64,000 bases of DNA from Falsiroseomonas oleicola (GTDB lineage Bacteria; Pseudomonadota; Alphaproteobacteria; Acetobacterales; Acetobacteraceae), in assembly GCF_019029495.1 (NCBI RefSeq), contig NZ_JAERQM010000009.1, positions 101,974 through 165,973 of the forward strand, in the 5' to 3' direction. Made by a program: the position numbers and the translations under genes. How positions within the stretch are numbered: position 1 is the stretch's first letter; each line of letters starts with the position of its first letter. The notes beneath the pieces were generated by a model. The model was not told the origin of the DNA. It searched no databases and saw nothing but the letters and a program-made list of their open reading frames with translations. Positions 25,390 to 36,552 of this stretch are shown one piece after another.

Positions 25390-27021
25390 ATGGGCCAGGA
25401 TGTGATTTTTTCCGGCGGGCGCGTCTTTCGCGGCCTGGCGGGCGGCTTTGCCGAGGCGCTCGCGGTGCGGGACGGCCTTGTGCTGGCCGTGGGCAGCCTG
25501 GCGGAGGTGACGGCGGCCGCGCCCGAGGCCCGGCATGTGGCGCTGGAGGGGCGGGTGGCGATTCCCGCCTTCAACGAGGCGCATATGCACCTGCTGCCCT
25601 ACGGCCTGGCGCTGGCCGGCGTGAACCTGCGGGCCGAGGAGGTGCGCAGCCTGGATGAGGTGCTGGCGCGAATCGGCAAGGCGGCGAAGGAAGCGCCGAA
25701 GGGCGCCTGGGTGCTCGGCCGCGGTTACGACCATGCGGAACTCGACATCGGCCGGCATCCGACGGCGGCGGAGCTGGACCGCGTCTCCCCGGACAATCCC
25801 GTCTTCATCGTGCGCACCTGCGGCCATATGGGCGTGGCGAACACGGCCGCGATGCGCGCCGCCGGCGTCGGCCACAACACGCCGGACCCCGAGGGCGGCG
25901 TGGTGGAACGCAAGGGTGGCGCGCTGACCGGCCTGTTCCAGGAACGCGCCATGCGGCTGATCCGCGATGTGGTGCCGGAGCCGGATGAGGCGACGCTGGT
26001 CGATGCCATCGAGCGTGCCGGCAAACACCTCGCCTCGCTCGGCTTCGCCTCGGCCACCGACATGAATGTCGGCATGACGGCCGGCATGGCGGAGGTCGCG
26101 GCCTTCCGCACCGCCGTCGCCACCGGGCGGTCGCTGATGCGGATGTGGAACGTGCTGGCCGGCAATCCGGAAGGCATCGCGCTGCAGGCCTGGGAGGCCG
26201 GGCTGCGGCCGGGGCAGGGCGACGACATGCTGCGCTGGGGTGCGGTGAAGGTGTTTGCCGATGGCTCCGCCGGCGGCCTGACGGCGGCCTTCTTCGACCC
26301 GTATCTGGAAAGCGCCGGCGGCGGCACGGGCGTCTTCACCTTCCCCGATGAGAAAATCCATGCGCTGCTGAAACTGTTCCATGAGCAGGGCTGGCAGCTC
26401 GACATCCACGCCATCGGCGATGCGGCGATCGAGCAGGTTCTGGTCGGCATGGAGATGGCCGATACGCCGGAACATCCCTTCAAGGGGCGGCGCCACCGCA
26501 TCGAGCATTGCGGCTTCCTCAACGCCGATCAGCGCAAGCGCATGCTGGCACGGGGCATCCTGCCGGTGCCGCAGCCGGCCTTCATGTACGAGTTCGGCGA
26601 CCTCTATATCCGCAACCTCGGCCGGGCGCGGAGCGAGGAAGCCTATCCGATGCGCACCTGGCTGGAGGAAGGGCACCATCCGGCGGCCTCCTCCGATTGC
26701 CCTGTCTCCTCGGTCGATCCCTATGCCAATCTCTTCACCATGCTGACCCGCAAGACCAATCGCGGCACGGTGCTCGGGCCGGACCAGACGCTGACGGCGG
26801 AACAGGCGGTGCACTGCCAGACCTGGTGCGGGGCCTATACGCAATTCGCCGAGGACCGCCGCGGCACGCTGGAGCCCGGCATGCAGGCCGACATCGCCGT
26901 GCTGTCCCGCGACATCTTCGACTGTGATCCGGAGTTGATCCTGCGCGACACGCGGGCCGACCTGACGCTGCGTGGTGGCGAGGTGATCTTCGACCGCCAC
27001 GGGGCGCTCGCGCCATGCTGA
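25390..27021 (+). CDS. amidohydrolase, YtcJ-like (amidohydrolase family 3)
   Basis: A protein of about 543 residues with the metal motif FNEAHMHLLPYG, then DIHAIGDAAIEQ, HRIEHCGFLN, SSDCPVSSVDPY and the C-terminal GTLEPGMQADIAVLS, all typical of YtcJ-like hydrolases. Start chosen at MGQDVIFSGG; ATGs at 25339 and 25372 are also in frame and cannot be excluded. The stop overlaps the permease start by seven bases, so it leads the importer operon. It is homologous along its length to the enzyme at 13616-15223. Substrate unknown. Confidence 0.88.
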   Translation: MGQDVIFSGGRVFRGLAGGFAEALAVRDGLVLAVGSLAEVTAAAPEARHVALEGRVAIPAFNEAHMHLLPYGLALAGVNLRAEEVRSLDEVLARIGKAAKEAPKGAWVLGRGYDHAELDIGRHPTAAELDRVSPDNPVFIVRTCGHMGVANTAAMRAAGVGHNTPDPEGGVVERKGGALTGLFQERAMRLIRDVVPEPDEATLVDAIERAGKHLASLGFASATDMNVGMTAGMAEVAAFRTAVATGRSLMRMWNVLAGNPEGIALQAWEAGLRPGQGDDMLRWGAVKVFADGSAGGLTAAFFDPYLESAGGGTGVFTFPDEKIHALLKLFHEQGWQLDIHAIGDAAIEQVLVGMEMADTPEHPFKGRRHRIEHCGFLNADQRKRMLARGILPVPQPAFMYEFGDLYIRNLGRARSEEAYPMRTWLEEGHHPAASSDCPVSSVDPYANLFTMLTRKTNRGTVLGPDQTLTAEQAVHCQTWCGAYTQFAEDRRGTLEPGMQADIAVLSRDIFDCDPELILRDTRADLTLRGGEVIFDRHGALAPC

Positions 27022-27956
27022 GACACGCCGTCCAACGCCTGATGCTGGCGGTGCCGGTGATGTTCGGCGTGCTGCTGGTGGGCTTCCTGCTGATGCAGGT
27101 GGTGCCGACCGATCCCGCCATCGTCCGCGCCGGGCCGAATGCGAGTGCGGAGGTCATCGCCCAGATCCGCACCGATCTCGGGCTGGATGAGCCGCTCTAC
27201 GTGCAGTTCGCGCTTTATGTCTGGCGGCTGGCACATGGTGACCTGGGCGTTTCCATCATCAACAACGTGCCGGTTTCGGGCGAGCTTGCCTCGACCATCG
27301 GGCCGACCCTGGAACTGATGGTGGCCAGCCTGATCTGGTCCATCCCGCTCGGCATCGCCATGGGCACCGTGGGTGCCTATTGGCGCGGCTCGCTGATCGA
27401 CCGCGTGGTGATGGCCTTCAGCGTCGCCGGCGTCTCCGTCCCCGTCTTCTTCCTCGGCCTCGTGCTGATCTGGTTCGTCGGCTTCCAGTGGCAGTGGCTG
27501 CCCTTCACGGGGCGCGAGGGTCCGCTCTGGACCTGGCAGGGGCTGCGCGCGGTGATCCTGCCGGCGATCACGCTGGGCGGTGTCTTCGTCGGGCCGGTGG
27601 CGCGCATGACGCGGACGGCGGTGCTGGATGTGCTGGGCGCCGACCATGTGCGCACGGCGCGCGCCAAGGGGCTGTCGGAACGGCTGGTTGTCACGCGGCA
27701 TGCGCTGCGCAATGCGATGGTGCCGGTGGTGACGCTGATCGGCCTGCAGATCGGCTTTTTGCTTGGCGGCGCGGTGGTGACGGAGACGGTGTTCTCCTGG
27801 CCCGGCGTCGGGCGGCTGGCGGTGGGCGCCATCCTGTCCTCCGATTTCCCGATGGCGCAGGGCACCATCATCGTGCTGTCGATGGGCTTCATCCTGGTGA
27901 ATCTGACGGTGGATCTTCTCTATGGCGTGCTCGATCCGCGGGTGAGGGCAGGATGA
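27015..27956 (+). CDS. ABC transporter permease, DppB-type
   Basis: A 313-residue membrane subunit of a peptide/nickel/opine-class importer. The opening MLRHAVQRLMLAVPVMFGVLLVGFLLMQVVP, the N-terminal DLGLDEPLYVQFALYVWRLAHGDLG and the EAA region ARAKGLSERLVVTRHALRNAMVP are diagnostic. About six membrane helices. It pairs with the DppC-type subunit encoded next. Confidence 0.93.
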   Translation: MLRHAVQRLMLAVPVMFGVLLVGFLLMQVVPTDPAIVRAGPNASAEVIAQIRTDLGLDEPLYVQFALYVWRLAHGDLGVSIINNVPVSGELASTIGPTLELMVASLIWSIPLGIAMGTVGAYWRGSLIDRVVMAFSVAGVSVPVFFLGLVLIWFVGFQWQWLPFTGREGPLWTWQGLRAVILPAITLGGVFVGPVARMTRTAVLDVLGADHVRTARAKGLSERLVVTRHALRNAMVPVVTLIGLQIGFLLGGAVVTETVFSWPGVGRLAVGAILSSDFPMAQGTIIVLSMGFILVNLTVDLLYGVLDPRVRAG

Positions 27957-28819
27957 GCACGACCGTGACGGAAGTCGTTCCGCCGGCACGCCCCGGCACG
28001 CTCAAGATCCTGCTGCGGGAACCGGCCGCGGCCGTTTCGCTCGCGGTGGTGGTGCTGGTGATCCTGGCGGCGCTGCTGGCGCCCTGGATCGCGCCCTACG
28101 ATCCCTTCGACACAGACCTGATGGCGGTGATGCAGCCGCCGGGTGAGGGCGCCTATCTGCTGGGCACGGACGGGCAGGGGCGGGACATGTTGTCGCGCAT
28201 GCTGCACGGGCTGCGGGTGACGCTGGCGATGGGCGCGCTCAGCCTCGGCATCGGCGGCGTCATCGGCGTGGCCATGGGTTTCGCCGCGGCCTATTACCGG
28301 CGGATCGACGGGCTGCTGATGCGCCTCGCCGACATCATGCTGTCCTTCCCGGCCATCCTGTTCGGGCTCGCCATCGCGGCGATCTTTGGCCCGGGCGTGA
28401 CGGCGGTGGTGATCGCGCTGGCGGTGGCCACCATCCCGCTGATGGCACGCATCGCGCGGTCCACCGCGCTGGTCGTGCTCGGGCTGGATTACATCGAGGC
28501 GGCGCGCGCCCAGGGCATGGGCGATGCGCGGCTGATCTGGCGGCACCTGATGCCGAACTGCGCCAGCCCGATCCTGGTCTTCGCCACGCTGCGCTTCGGC
28601 CAGGTGATCCTGCTGGGCTCCGCGCTGTCCTTCCTCGGCCTCGGCGCACAGCCACCGATCGCGGAGCTGGGCGCCATGGCCGCGCAGGGGCGCACCTTCC
28701 TGTTCTTCGCGCCGCATATCTCGGTCATTCCAGCCATCGGCATCTTCGTCGTCGTGCTGGCCTTCAACGTGCTGGGGGATGCGCTGCGCGACGCGCTCGA
28801 CCCGCGGCTCCGTATCTAG
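27953..28819 (+). CDS. ABC transporter permease, DppC-type
   Basis: A 288-residue membrane subunit. After a short cytoplasmic N-terminus come LLAPWIAPYDPF, LLGTDGQGRDMLSRMLHGLRV (family signature) and the EAA loop ARAQGMGDARLIWRHLMPNCASP. The start overlaps the DppB stop (ATGA). Together with the neighbouring ATPases and binding proteins it forms a full Dpp/Opp-type importer. Confidence 0.93.
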   Translation: MSTTVTEVVPPARPGTLKILLREPAAAVSLAVVVLVILAALLAPWIAPYDPFDTDLMAVMQPPGEGAYLLGTDGQGRDMLSRMLHGLRVTLAMGALSLGIGGVIGVAMGFAAAYYRRIDGLLMRLADIMLSFPAILFGLAIAAIFGPGVTAVVIALAVATIPLMARIARSTALVVLGLDYIEAARAQGMGDARLIWRHLMPNCASPILVFATLRFGQVILLGSALSFLGLGAQPPIAELGAMAAQGRTFLFFAPHISVIPAIGIFVVVLAFNVLGDALRDALDPRLRI

Positions 28820-28838
28820 TCAAGCAGGGAGAAAGAAT

Positions 28839-30437
28839 ATGAGGTTCCTCAAGGGCGCAATGGTCGCCGCATTGGCGGCGGTGACCGCCGTGCCGGTGCT
28901 GCCGGCCGTGGCACAGACGCCGCGCAACACCGTGGTGTTCCTGCGCGAGATCGACGCCGACCGCTACGACCTGCACCGTTCCACCGCGCGCAGCGCCGGT
29001 GAGGTGGTGGGCATGATGACCGACACGCTGGTCACCATGGATTTCGACGGGCAGACGGTGCGCCCTGGTCTCGCCGAGCGTTGGACCGTCTCGCCGGACG
29101 GCAAGACCTACACCTTCCACCTGCGCCGCGGCGTGACCTTCTGCGACGGCAAGGAATTCACCGCGGAAGACGTGGTCTATTCCATCAACCGCTGGATCTC
29201 CCGTGAAACGCGCAGCCCGGTCGCCTGGCGTGCCGGCCCGGTGAAGGAAGTCCGCGCGGTCGATTCCCATACCGTCGAATACGAGCTGAACGAGCCCTTC
29301 TCCGAATTACTGTCGCAGCTCACGCTGTTCTTCGCCGGCATCATCGACAAGAACACGGTCGATCGCCTCGGCCAGAATTTCGGCAGCCAGGGCTTCAACG
29401 GCACCGGCCCCTATTGCTGGCAGTCCTGGACCCCGCGGAACGAGCTGGTGCTGACGCGCCACCCGAACTACCGCTGGGGCCCGCCGATGTACCAGAACCA
29501 GGGCCCGGCGCATGTCGAGCGCATCGTCTGGCGCGTGGTGCCGGAGCCGTCCGCGCGTCTCGCCGCGCTGCAGACCGGCGCGGGCGACGTCACGCAATAC
29601 ATCCCGACCGTGGCCATCACCAATCTGCGCCGCGTGCCGACCGTCTCCGTCCTGACGCAGCCGAACTACTTCTGGGACTTCTACCTGGGCTTCAAGGTGG
29701 ACAAGCCCGTGATGAATGACCGTGCCGTGCGCCGCGCCATCCACCAGGCGGTGGACCGCGAGGCCCTGGTGCGCGCCGTGTGGTTCGGCCATGCGCAGCC
29801 GGCGCTGAACATCGTCAACCCGAATACGCTGGACTACGACGCGCAGTCGGACACGATGGTGCCGCGCTTCGACATGGCCGCGGCCCAGCGCACGCTGGAA
29901 GAAGCCGGCTGGACCATGGGCAGCGATGGCGTCCGCGTGAAGGACGGCCAGCGGGCCACCTTCCTGACCTACGGCATCAACACGCTGGAGAATCAGCGCC
30001 AGAGCGAGATCATCCAGCAGCAGCTTCGCCGTGTCGGCATCGAGATGCGCATCCAGTTGTTCGATGCGACCGTCGCCTGGGGCCGGATGGCGACGCAGGA
30101 ATTCGATGCGCTGTTCCTGTCCTACCCGTATTTCTCGGCGGGTGACGCGCTCAGCCTGTATTGGCACAGCCGCGCGCGGCCGACGCCGAACCGGATGAAC
30201 TGGAACAACCCGCAGACCGACGCCTGGCTGGACGAGGCGCGCAGCGCCACCGACCCCGCCGTGCGCCGCACCGCGCTGGCCAATATCCAGCGCCAACTGG
30301 CGGAGGAAGCGCCCTGGCTGACCACGGCGCGTGAGAACCTGTATGTCGGCGTCTCCAACCGCGTCACCGGCATCCGCGCCCATGGCCTGTATGGCATCGG
30401 CGTCTACAAGGCGCTCGACATGCGCACGACGCGCTAA
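28839..30437 (+). CDS. ABC transporter substrate-binding protein, peptide/opine type (family 5)
   Basis: A 532-residue periplasmic receptor with signal peptide ending near VLPAVAQ. VSPDGKTYTFHLRRGVTFCDGKEFTAEDVVYSINRW is the family 5 signature. A GGGAGAAAG ribosome-binding site lies just before the ATG at 28839. It sits between the permease and hydrolase genes of the operon and is the presumed main receptor; it is clearly a different protein from the divergent family 5 receptor at 23648. Confidence 0.92.
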   Translation: MRFLKGAMVAALAAVTAVPVLPAVAQTPRNTVVFLREIDADRYDLHRSTARSAGEVVGMMTDTLVTMDFDGQTVRPGLAERWTVSPDGKTYTFHLRRGVTFCDGKEFTAEDVVYSINRWISRETRSPVAWRAGPVKEVRAVDSHTVEYELNEPFSELLSQLTLFFAGIIDKNTVDRLGQNFGSQGFNGTGPYCWQSWTPRNELVLTRHPNYRWGPPMYQNQGPAHVERIVWRVVPEPSARLAALQTGAGDVTQYIPTVAITNLRRVPTVSVLTQPNYFWDFYLGFKVDKPVMNDRAVRRAIHQAVDREALVRAVWFGHAQPALNIVNPNTLDYDAQSDTMVPRFDMAAAQRTLEEAGWTMGSDGVRVKDGQRATFLTYGINTLENQRQSEIIQQQLRRVGIEMRIQLFDATVAWGRMATQEFDALFLSYPYFSAGDALSLYWHSRARPTPNRMNWNNPQTDAWLDEARSATDPAVRRTALANIQRQLAEEAPWLTTARENLYVGVSNRVTGIRAHGLYGIGVYKALDMRTTR

Positions 30438-30456
30438 GAAGAAGGGAAGAAACGGC

Positions 30457-31886
30457 ATGACCACCACCGTCATCCGCAACGCCGATCTCGTCGTTGCATG
30501 GGACGCCTCGGCGAAGCAGCACATCTACCTGCCCGATGCCGATGTGGCCTTCACCGGCGGCACCCTCAGCTTCGTCGGCCGCGGCTATGACGGCCCGGCG
30601 GAGGAGGAGATCAGCGGGTCGGGGCTGATGGTCATGCCAGGGCTGGTGAACATCCACTCGCACCCGTCCAGCGAGCCGATGAACAAGGGGCTGATCGATG
30701 AGATCGGCTCCCCGGGCCTGTACAATTCCTCGCTCTATGAATTCATGCCGATCTTCCGGGCGGATTCGGAAGCCGTGCCCTCCTGCGTGCGTGTGGCGCT
30801 GTCCGAACTGCTGCTGTCCGGCGTGACGACGGTGGCGGACCTCTCCATGGCGCATCCGGGCTGGATGGACCTGCTGGCGGAATCGGGCATGCGCGTCTGC
30901 ATCGCGCCGATGTTCAAATCCGCCAAGTGGTTCACCAAGAACGGCCATGTCGTCGAGTACGAATGGGACGAGGCGGCCGGCGAGAAGGCGATGGCGGAGG
31001 CGCTGTCGCTGATCGAACGTGCCGAGCAGCATGAAAGCGGCCGGTTGTTCGGCATGGTGGTGCCGGCGCAGATCGACACCTGCACCGACACACTGCTGAA
31101 GGACAGTTTCGCCGAGGCCGAGAAGCGCGGCCTGTCCTGGCAGATCCATGCGGCGCAATCCGTGGTCGAGTTCCACGAGATCACGCGGCGCACCGGCAAG
31201 ACGCCGATCGGCTGGCTCGATTCCATGGGCCTGCTCAGCGACCGCAGCATCATCGGCCACGGCATTTTTCTCGACGACCACCCTTCGACGAAGTGGTGGA
31301 CGGATAGCGACATGGGGCGCCTGGCGGAAACCGGCACCACGGTCGCGCATTGCCCGACCGTCTTCGCCCGCCGTGGCATCACGCTGAAGCATTTCGGGCG
31401 CTACAAGCGGGCCGGGGTGAATATGGGCCTCGGCACCGATACCTATCCGCACAACATGCTCGATGAGATGCGGCTGGTGGCCTATCTCGCCCGCACCCAG
31501 GCGAACGACCCGCGCAGCATGACGACGACGGAGCTGTTCGACGCGGCGACCATCGGCGGTGCCAAGGCACTGGGGCGCGAGGATATCGGCCGGCTGGCCG
31601 CCGGTGCCCGCGCGGACTTCGTGCTGGTGGACGTCACGCATCCGATGATGCGCCCGGGTCGCGACCCGGTGCGCAGCCTGGTCTATGCGGCCGGTGATCG
31701 CGCCGTGCGCGATGTCTATGTCGATGGCAACAAGGTTGTCGCCGACGGCAAGGTCACCACCATGGACTATCACGGCGCCGCCGCGCATCTGCATGAGGCG
31801 CAAAAGCGCATCGTGGAGAAGGCGCCGTCGCAGGACTGGGCGCATCGCCCGGTCGAAGTCTCCTCGCCTCCCACATTCCGGTGGTC

Positions 31887-31890
<4 letters not shown>
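30457..31890 (+). CDS. amidohydrolase, TRZ/ATZ (cytosine deaminase-like) family
   Basis: A 477-residue metal hydrolase with VNIHSHPSSEP (first metal His pair), QIHAAQS, IGHGIFLDD and NMGLGTDTYPHNMLDEM, matching the subtype III amidohydrolases that deaminate or dechlorinate heterocycles and guanidines. A GAAGGGAAG site precedes the ATG. It overlaps the next ATPase gene by ATGA. Its presence inside a Dpp-type import operon suggests that the imported nitrogen compound is deaminated or hydrolysed in the cytoplasm; the identity of the compound cannot be read. Confidence 0.9.
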
Positions 31891-32875
<985 letters not shown>

Positions 32876-32879
<4 letters not shown>

Positions 32880-33943
32880 GCGCGCTGCTGGAGGTGGAGA
32901 ACCTCACCAAGCACTACCCGGTGAAGAAGGGCATCGTGCTGGCCCGGCAGGTCGGCACCGTGCGTGCCGTCGATGGCGTGTCCTTCCGCATCGAGCGTGG
33001 CGAGACGCTGGCCATCGTCGGTGAATCCGGCTGCGGCAAGTCCACCACCGCGCGGCTGGTGCTGCGGCTGATCGAGCCCACCGGCGGCACCGTGCGCTTC
33101 GATGGGCTGGAAGTTTCGGGCGCCGCGCTGCGCACCCTGCGCCGCCGCGTGCAGGTGGTGTTCCAGGATCCCTATGCCAGCCTGAACCCGCGCCTTCGCG
33201 TGGCCGACACCATTGCCGAACCTATGGAGGTGCATGGCATCGGCACCGCCGAATCGCGCGCGGCACGGGTGAAGGAGTTGCTCGGGCTGGTCGGCCTCGC
33301 GCCTTTCCATGCGCAGCGCTACCCGCATGAATTCTCCGGCGGCCAGCGCCAGCGCATCGGCATCGCCCGCGCGCTGGCGGTGCAGCCGGAACTCATCATC
33401 TGCGACGAGCCGGTCTCGGCGCTGGATGTCTCGATCCAGGCACAGGTGGTGAATCTGTTGAAGGATCTGCAACGTCGCTTCGGCCTGTCCTACCTGTTCA
33501 TCGCCCATGACCTGGCCGTGGTGCACCACATGGCCGACCGCGTGGCGGTGATGTATCTCGGCCAGATCGTCGAGACAGCGCCGAAGCGTGCCATCTTCGA
33601 TGCGCCGATGCACCCCTATACGCGGGCGCTGCTCTCGGCGATTCCGCATCCCGATCCGCGCCGGCGCGGCATGGTGAAGCCGATCGGCGGCGATGTGCCG
33701 AGCCCGATGAACCCGCCCAGCGGCTGCCGCTTCCACACGCGCTGCCCCTTCGCGCAGGACCGCTGCAAGGCGGAGATGCCGGAACTGCGCGACCTCGCGC
33801 CGGGCCATCGCGTCGCCTGCCACTTCGCGGAGACGCTGCCGGCCCATATCAGCGTGGCGGAGAACGGCATGTCGCCGGTCGCGTCCCAGCGCCTCGCGCT
33901 CTACGCGGCGGCGAAGGCGCGGAAGGCGCTCCAGGCGGGCTGA
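32876..33943 (+). CDS. ABC transporter ATP-binding protein, DppF-type
   Basis: A 355-residue ATPase, partner of the preceding one. Walker [10 protein letters not shown], signature [10 protein letters not shown], Walker [15 protein letters not shown] and the C-terminal [14 protein letters not shown] cluster are present. The tail of about 35 residues after the family end is Ala-rich and probably unstructured. Confidence 0.94.
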
Positions 33944-33999
33944 CGCGCGGCGCGATCATGGCCTACCCTCCGCGCCACAGGGCGAGGGGGGAATGCGCA

Positions 34000-35172
34000 A
34001 TGATCATGTCACTGGTGGCACCGCGGCTGATGGTGATGGGCGGCGGCGCCGTGGCGAAGCTGGGGGAGGTGCTGGGCCAGCTCGGCCTGTCCCGCCCCCT
34101 GGTGGTCACCGACCCCTTCATGCTGTCTTCCGGCCTGCTGGATCGGGCGCTTTCGCCGTTGCGTGCGGCAGGCATGACACCTGCCGTGTTTTCGGACACG
34201 GTTCCCGATCCGACCGATACGGTCATTGCCTTCGGCGTCGCCGTCTTTGCCGCGGGTGATTATGACTGTCTGATCGGCTTTGGCGGTGGCAGCCCGATGG
34301 ACACGGCCAAGGCCATGGCCATCCTCGCCGCCGCGCCGGCGGGCGCGAAGATGCGCGACTTCAAGGTGCCGGCGGCCGCCAACCGCGGTGCCGTGCCGAT
34401 CATCTGCGTGCCGACCACCGCCGGCACCGGCAGCGAGGCCACGCGCTTCACCGTCATCACGGATACCGAGACGGATGAGAAGATGCTCATCGCCGGCCTC
34501 GGCGCCCTGCCGCTGGCCGCCGTGGTGGATCATGAGCTGACCTTCGGCCTGCCCGCCCGCATCACCGCCGATACCGGCATCGACAGCCTGACCCATGCGC
34601 TGGAGGCCTTCGTCTCCGCCAAGGCGAACCCCGTCTCCGACGACTATGCCCGCAGCGCCATGCGGCTGATCGCGCCCAACCTCCGCCGCGTCTGGGCCGA
34701 CCCCAAGGATGCCGCGGCGCGAGAGGCGATGATGCGCGGCGCGACTTTGGCCGGCCTCGCCTTCAGCAATGCCAGCGTCGCCCTGGTGCATGGCATGTCG
34801 CGCCCCATCGGCGCGCATTTCCACGTGCCGCACGGCCTGTCCAACGCCATGCTGCTGCCCGCCGTCACCGCCTTCGGGCTGGAGGCTGCGCGCCCCCGCT
34901 ATGCCGAGGCCGCGCGCGTCATGGGCGTGGCCAGCGAGGCGGAGGGCGACCAGGCCGCGGCGCAGCGGCTGGTCGAGGAGCTGCGCGCGCTGAACCGGGA
35001 CCTCGACGTGCCGAGCCCGGCCAAATGGGGCATCGACGCCGCGAAATGGGAAGGGCTGCTGCCGCTGATGGCGAAGCAGGCCCTCGCTTCCGGCAGCCCC
35101 GGCAACAACCCGCGCGTGCCGGATGAAAGCGAGATTGTCGCCCTCTACCAGGCCAGCTACCGGGCCAGCTAG
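34000..35172 (+). CDS. iron-containing alcohol dehydrogenase
   Basis: A 390-residue group III NAD-dependent dehydrogenase. GFGGGSPMDTAKAMAILAA is the cofactor signature; ITADTGIDSLTHALEAFVS and HGMSRPIGAHFHVPHGLSNAMLLP carry the Asp and His metal ligands. GAGGGGGG (33983-33990) supports the ATG at 34000 rather than an upstream one at 33958. It follows the importer operon by 56 bases, so it may be the last enzyme of that catabolic route, reducing or oxidising an aldehyde product. Stops of this gene and the convergent EAL gene overlap. Confidence 0.92.
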   Translation: MIMSLVAPRLMVMGGGAVAKLGEVLGQLGLSRPLVVTDPFMLSSGLLDRALSPLRAAGMTPAVFSDTVPDPTDTVIAFGVAVFAAGDYDCLIGFGGGSPMDTAKAMAILAAAPAGAKMRDFKVPAAANRGAVPIICVPTTAGTGSEATRFTVITDTETDEKMLIAGLGALPLAAVVDHELTFGLPARITADTGIDSLTHALEAFVSAKANPVSDDYARSAMRLIAPNLRRVWADPKDAAAREAMMRGATLAGLAFSNASVALVHGMSRPIGAHFHVPHGLSNAMLLPAVTAFGLEAARPRYAEAARVMGVASEAEGDQAAAQRLVEELRALNRDLDVPSPAKWGIDAAKWEGLLPLMAKQALASGSPGNNPRVPDESEIVALYQASYRAS

Positions 35173-36335
35173 GGGGCCTGATCGCCCGGCATCGCCGCCG
35201 CCCGCCAGGCCCGGATCCAGTCCGGCAGGGCAGAGGGCGGCAGGGGGCGGCCAACGCCGAAACCCTGGGCGAGGTCGCAGCCGGCCGCCGCGGTGGCACG
35301 CCAGACATGGCTGTCCGTCACACCCTCCGCGATCACCAGCATGCCACGACGGCGCGCATGGCGGACGATGCGTTCCACCTCGCCACGGGCGCGGCGGTCA
35401 TCCGGCATGGCGATCACCAGGCTGCGGTCCAGCTTCACCCCGGCGAAGGGCAGTTCCAGCAGCCCGCTGCGCCCGTCATCCAGGCTGAGATCATCCAGCA
35501 GCACGCCGAAGCCGGCATGCGCCAGCCGGATCAGGGCACGGCGGAGCACCGACCGGTCGCGCACCTGGGCGCTTTCCGTCAGCTCCAGCAGCAGGTCGTT
35601 GGGCGCCAGGCCGGATTCCGCCACCAGCCGTCCGAGCCAGACAGGCAGGTCCGGCTTCACCAGCTCCGCCAGGGGCAGGTTGAAGGACAGGCGAATGCGA
35701 TGGCGGCCGCGATGGGCCGCCAATGCGGTGATGGCGCGCTGCGCCACGGCGAAGGTCAGGCGCGCGCCGAGGCCGGCACGCTCGGCCAGCGGCACGAAGT
35801 CCCCCGCCCCCAGCGCCACGCCCGGCCGTTCCCAGCGCGCCAGCGCCTCCACCATCACCGGCCGGCGATCGGCCAGGCGCACCATCGGCTGGAAGCGCAC
35901 CGTGATTTCGCCTCGGGCCAGGCTGGCGGCGAGTGCCGGCGCATCGCAGGCCGCCAGCGCGTCCCGCGAGCGCCCGGCCTCCAGCATGGCCGCGAGCGGG
36001 ATGCCTTCGGCCGGGGACTGGCGCATGCCGGCCGGCAGCCGCTGACCGGGCAAGGTCACCACCACCAGGTCGGTTCCGTTGAAGGGGTCCTGCGCCGCGC
36101 TCAGCAGCGCCAGGCTGCCAGCACCATTCTCCACCACCAGGTGCCGCGGCGCATGGCCCGGGCCCAGCATATGGGAGAGCGCCTCGGCCGCGGTTGCCAT
36201 CAGCATCGGCGGTGGCCCGGCCATGCGGCGCACAGCGTCCCGGGTCGCGGCGATGACCTGCGGATCGGTGGCCACCAGCAGCACGGTGCCTGGCTCCGAC
36301 AGGGCGCGACCATGGCGCCTCAACATCCTACGCAC
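35169..36335 (-). CDS. EAL domain protein with degenerate loop 6
   Basis: A 388-residue protein. Residues about 17-120 resemble a receiver-like fold without a clear phosphorylation site. The EAL domain (about 140-380) retains E163 of EAL, N219, E251, the D281-D282 pair, K301, E337 and Q357. Loop 6, usually DFGTGYSS, is replaced by a sequence reading LSLDDGRS, and the second acid of AEGVE is lost (AEGVT). It could be a weak cyclic-di-GMP phosphodiesterase or a nucleotide-binding effector. Start ATG at 36335; no partner signalling gene is adjacent. Confidence 0.85.
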   Translation of the reverse strand: MRRMLRRHGRALSEPGTVLLVATDPQVIAATRDAVRRMAGPPPMLMATAAEALSHMLGPGHAPRHLVVENGAGSLALLSAAQDPFNGTDLVVVTLPGQRLPAGMRQSPAEGIPLAAMLEAGRSRDALAACDAPALAASLARGEITVRFQPMVRLADRRPVMVEALARWERPGVALGAGDFVPLAERAGLGARLTFAVAQRAITALAAHRGRHRIRLSFNLPLAELVKPDLPVWLGRLVAESGLAPNDLLLELTESAQVRDRSVLRRALIRLAHAGFGVLLDDLSLDDGRSGLLELPFAGVKLDRSLVIAMPDDRRARGEVERIVRHARRRGMLVIAEGVTDSHVWRATAAAGCDLAQGFGVGRPLPPSALPDWIRAWRAAAMPGDQAP

Positions 36336-36552
36336 ATCCTCCGGACAAAGCGGGGAACCGATGGCACCCGGGCGATAACGAAATCACATAATCGTGATAA
36401 TCTTGGCGACAGCAACAGGGTCTGTCTGAAATCCATAACATGGCCCGTGGGATGGTGCGATTTCATCAGGTTTCAACATGGCGGGAAGGCCGGCGCCCAG
36501 CATGACCTCGCGCCAAGATGTCCAGCACGCACAGCCGCGTGTCTGCCCGGCG

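Noticed and set aside
36383..36398. ATCAC-ATAATC-GTGAT inverted repeat upstream of the EAL gene
   Set aside because: Short arms and no recognised regulator; could be chance in an AT-rich gap.
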